DNA from: UMGS172 sp045637775
GTDB lineage: Bacteria > Bacillota > Clostridia > Oscillospirales > Acutalibacteraceae
DNA: 15,927 bases
Assembly: GCA_045637775.1 (NCBI GenBank)
Contig: JAZUAC010000023.1
Span: 1 to 15,927, forward strand
Reading direction: 5' to 3'
A program made the position numbers and the translations under genes. The notes under the pieces were generated by a model. That model did not search any database. It was not told the DNA's origin and saw only the letters and a program-made list of their open reading frames with translations. This document shows, in pieces, positions 13,919 through 15,927 of this stretch. Numbering within the stretch: position 1 is the first letter of the stretch; every line of letters starts with the position of its first letter.

Positions 13919-15927
13919 ATGAAACAGTACGACATCAACAAAATCAAAAGCCTTGCGCTTCTCGGTCACGGTTCGTCCGGCAAAACGACCTTGGCCGATT
14001 CAATGCTTTTTTATGCCGGTGTTACCGACCGTATAGGTAAGACTTCCGACGGTTCGGCAATAATGGATTTTGATGCTGAAGAGAAAAAGCGCAGTGTATC
14101 GGTTTCGACCGCAGTATACCAGCTTGAATATAAGGAAAATAAGATAAATTTGATTGATGCTCCCGGACTTTTCGATTTTGCGGGAGGTGTTAGCGAGGCT
14201 TTGACCGCGGCTGACAGTGCTTTGATAGTTCTTTCGGGTAAATCGGGTCTTAATGTTGGCTCACAGATAAATTTCGACCAAGCCAAGGCGGCGGGTGTTC
14301 CTGTTTCCTTCTTTATCGGTAAACTCGATTCTCCGAGAGCCTATTTCTACCGTGTAATTTCTACCTTGACTGCTCATTACGGCGCAGTTATTTGTCCCGT
14401 TGTCATCCCTTATGTTGAGGGTGAGACGGTTGTTTCCTACGTCAACCTTATTGAAGGCAAGGCATATAAATGTGACGGTGTTAAGTTCACCGAAACCGAT
14501 ATGCCTGAAAGTGACGACATTAACAACATGCGTGATGTTATGCTCGAGGCTGTTGCCAGTGTTGACGAGGCTTTGATGGAAAAATATTTCGGCGGTGAGG
14601 AATTTACCGCCGATGAAATAAAGGATGCTCTTAAAAAGGGTATGTTGGCAGGTGATATTTGCCCTGTATTCGGCGGTGTCAATCAGACGGGTGAGGGTGT
14701 TGGCCTTGCATTGGATATTTTGGCCGATATCGCACCTTCAGCTGCCGACCGTGAATATAAGGTAAAGAACGGCGATGCTTTGGGTACTGCAAACTGTAAC
14801 CCGACAGCTCCTGCTGCCGCGGTTGTTTTCAAAACTATTGCCGACCCGTTTGTCGGTAAACTGTCTTACTTCAAGGTTATTAACGGTAGCGTTAAGGCCG
14901 ATATGAAACTCACCAATATGAGAACAGGTGATGAAGAACGCCTTGGCAAGGTGATGTGGCTCAAAGCAGGTAAGCAGGAGGATGCCGATGTCATCAACGC
15001 GGGTGATATAGGCTCGGTTGCTAAACTTGGCGATGTTAAGACAGGTGACACACTTTGTGCCGCAGGTTCTACTGTTGAGATTGTTGCTGCCGAGTTCCCC
15101 AAGGCCTGCCTATCAATGGCTGTTAAAGTATTGAAGAAGGGTGAAGAAGAGAAGGTTTCTCAAGGTTTGCAGAGACTTTGTGAGGAAGATCCCACCTTGT
15201 CTTTCGGAACCGATAAAGAAACGAGAGAACTTGTTTTGTCTGGTCTTGGCGAGCAGCATCTTGATGTTGTTTCCTCTAAATTAAAGAACAAGTTTGGCGT
15301 TGAGGTCAAACTTGAAACACCCAAGGTTGCCTACCGTGAAACTATCCGCAAGAAGGTTAAGGTTCAGGGCAGACATAAGAAGCAGTCGGGCGGTCACGGT
15401 CAGTTCGGTGATGTTTGGATAGAGTTCGAGCCTTGTGATAGCGATGAAATGGTATTTGCTGAGAACGTATTCGGCGGAGCAGTTCCCAAGAATTTCTTCC
15501 CCGCAGTTGAAACGGGTCTCCGCGACTGTGTCAAGAAGGGTACTTTGGCAGGCTATCCCGTTGTTGGCTTGAAGGCTACACTTGTCGACGGTTCTTATCA
15601 TCCTGTTGATTCCTCCGAAATGTCCTTCAAAATGGCGGCGGCTCTGGCCTATAAAGCAGGTATTCCCCAGGCAAGCCCCGTTCTGCTTGAACCCATCGGC
15701 ACCCTCACCGTTTCTATTCCCGATGAAACCATGGGCGACGTTATCGGCGATATCAACAAGCGCCGCGGCAGAGTGCTGGGCATGAACCCCGAAGCCGGCG
15801 GCAGGCAGGAAATTGTTGCCGAGGTTCCCATGGGCGAAATGGGCGATTTCTCCACCGCAATGCGTTCCATCACCCAGGGCAGATCGGTCTTTAACCTCAA
15901 GTTTGAAAGGTACGAGGAGGCTCCCTC
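13919..15927 (+). CDS. EF-G-like translation GTPase (EF-G2/FusA2 type), 3' end cut by window
   Basis: Paralog of elongation factor G; 669 complete codons are present, with roughly 20 residues missing against a typical 690. The GTPase domain has G1 GHGSSGKTT at 16-24. G3 is DAPGLFDF at 80-87, where canonical EF-G has DTPGHVDF, so the catalytic histidine is leucine. G4 reads GKLD at 134-137 instead of NKxD. Domain II follows, then domain IV with KKQSGGHGQFGDV and GSYHPVDSSEMSFKMAAALAYK, and domain V with TMGDVIGDINKRRGR and RSITQGR. GAGGA (13906-13910) is 8 bases before the ATG. The gene stands alone behind its own promoter, not in the rpsL-rpsG-fusA-tuf cluster, which supports a paralog role. 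TetM-type ribosome protection is less likely from the domain IV text. Codon use changes near the 3' end. Confidence 0.9.
   Translation, partial: MKQYDINKIKSLALLGHGSSGKTTLADSMLFYAGVTDRIGKTSDGSAIMDFDAEEKKRSVSVSTAVYQLEYKENKINLIDAPGLFDFAGGVSEALTAADSALIVLSGKSGLNVGSQINFDQAKAAGVPVSFFIGKLDSPRAYFYRVISTLTAHYGAVICPVVIPYVEGETVVSYVNLIEGKAYKCDGVKFTETDMPESDDINNMRDVMLEAVASVDEALMEKYFGGEEFTADEIKDALKKGMLAGDICPVFGGVNQTGEGVGLALDILADIAPSAADREYKVKNGDALGTANCNPTAPAAAVVFKTIADPFVGKLSYFKVINGSVKADMKLTNMRTGDEERLGKVMWLKAGKQEDADVINAGDIGSVAKLGDVKTGDTLCAAGSTVEIVAAEFPKACLSMAVKVLKKGEEEKVSQGLQRLCEEDPTLSFGTDKETRELVLSGLGEQHLDVVSSKLKNKFGVEVKLETPKVAYRETIRKKVKVQGRHKKQSGGHGQFGDVWIEFEPCDSDEMVFAENVFGGAVPKNFFPAVETGLRDCVKKGTLAGYPVVGLKATLVDGSYHPVDSSEMSFKMAAALAYKAGIPQASPVLLEPIGTLTVSIPDETMGDVIGDINKRRGRVLGMNPEAGGRQEIVAEVPMGEMGDFSTAMRSITQGRSVFNLKFERYEEAP

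Noticed and set aside
13721..13969. Minus-strand open frame of 82 codons in the EF-G leader
   Set aside because: It crosses the EF-G start codon and its AT-rich leader, has no ribosome site, and its sequence is low-complexity hydrophobic text expected from AT-rich DNA.

Overview
The window looks like chromosomal DNA of a low-to-medium GC Gram-positive gut Clostridia, most likely an Oscillospiraceae/Ruminococcaceae-type organism. This rests on the lonA-engB gene adjacency, AGGAGG-type ribosome binding sites with frequent GTG and TTG starts, sigma-A style promoters with 17-base spacers, a DUF6062 protein, and a secreted cohesin-dockerin protein of the kind found in fibre-degrading ruminococci. 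The genus cannot be fixed from this sequence. I see no tRNA, rRNA, transposon, prophage or CRISPR array. The window is gene-dense, and its largest gap between genes is about 256 bases.

Layout. (1) 20-1533: nicotinate phosphoribosyltransferase (pncB) with its own terminator. (2) 1574-6701: an operon of lon, engB, lysA and a DUF6062 gene, behind a strong promoter and closed by a bidirectional terminator. (3) 6714-8591, minus strand: a YhcC/YtqA-type radical SAM protein followed by a DMT/EamA transporter that also has its own promoter. The radical SAM promoter carries a 22-base perfect palindrome between its -35 and -10. (4) 8615-10469, plus strand: a diacylglycerol-kinase-family lipid kinase overlapping a PlsC-type acyltransferase, a two-gene phosphatidate module. 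(5) 10473-12006: a PAP2-family membrane phosphatase overlapping a RadC-like JAMM protein. (6) 12043-12967: a small secreted cohesin plus dockerin protein on its own promoter. (7) 12985-13722: an MgtC/SapB membrane protein whose ribosome binding site lies directly behind a terminator-like hairpin. (8) 13769 to the end: an EF-G-like GTPase (EF-G2/FusA2 type), cut by the window edge.

Functional picture. Most genes are housekeeping: NAD salvage, protein quality control, ribosome assembly, lysine/peptidoglycan precursor synthesis, phospholipid turnover and translation. The lipid genes form a natural group: the kinase can make phosphatidate from diacylglycerol, the acyltransferase can make it from lysophosphatidate, and the PAP2 protein could return it to diacylglycerol. 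The most distinctive items are the ScaC-like cohesin-dockerin adaptor, the duplicated CxxC...CxxH module in the DUF6062 protein, the degenerate GTPase motifs of the EF-G paralog together with an abrupt codon-use change at its 3' end, and the operator-like palindrome in the radical SAM promoter. I did not find a clearly new multi-gene system.
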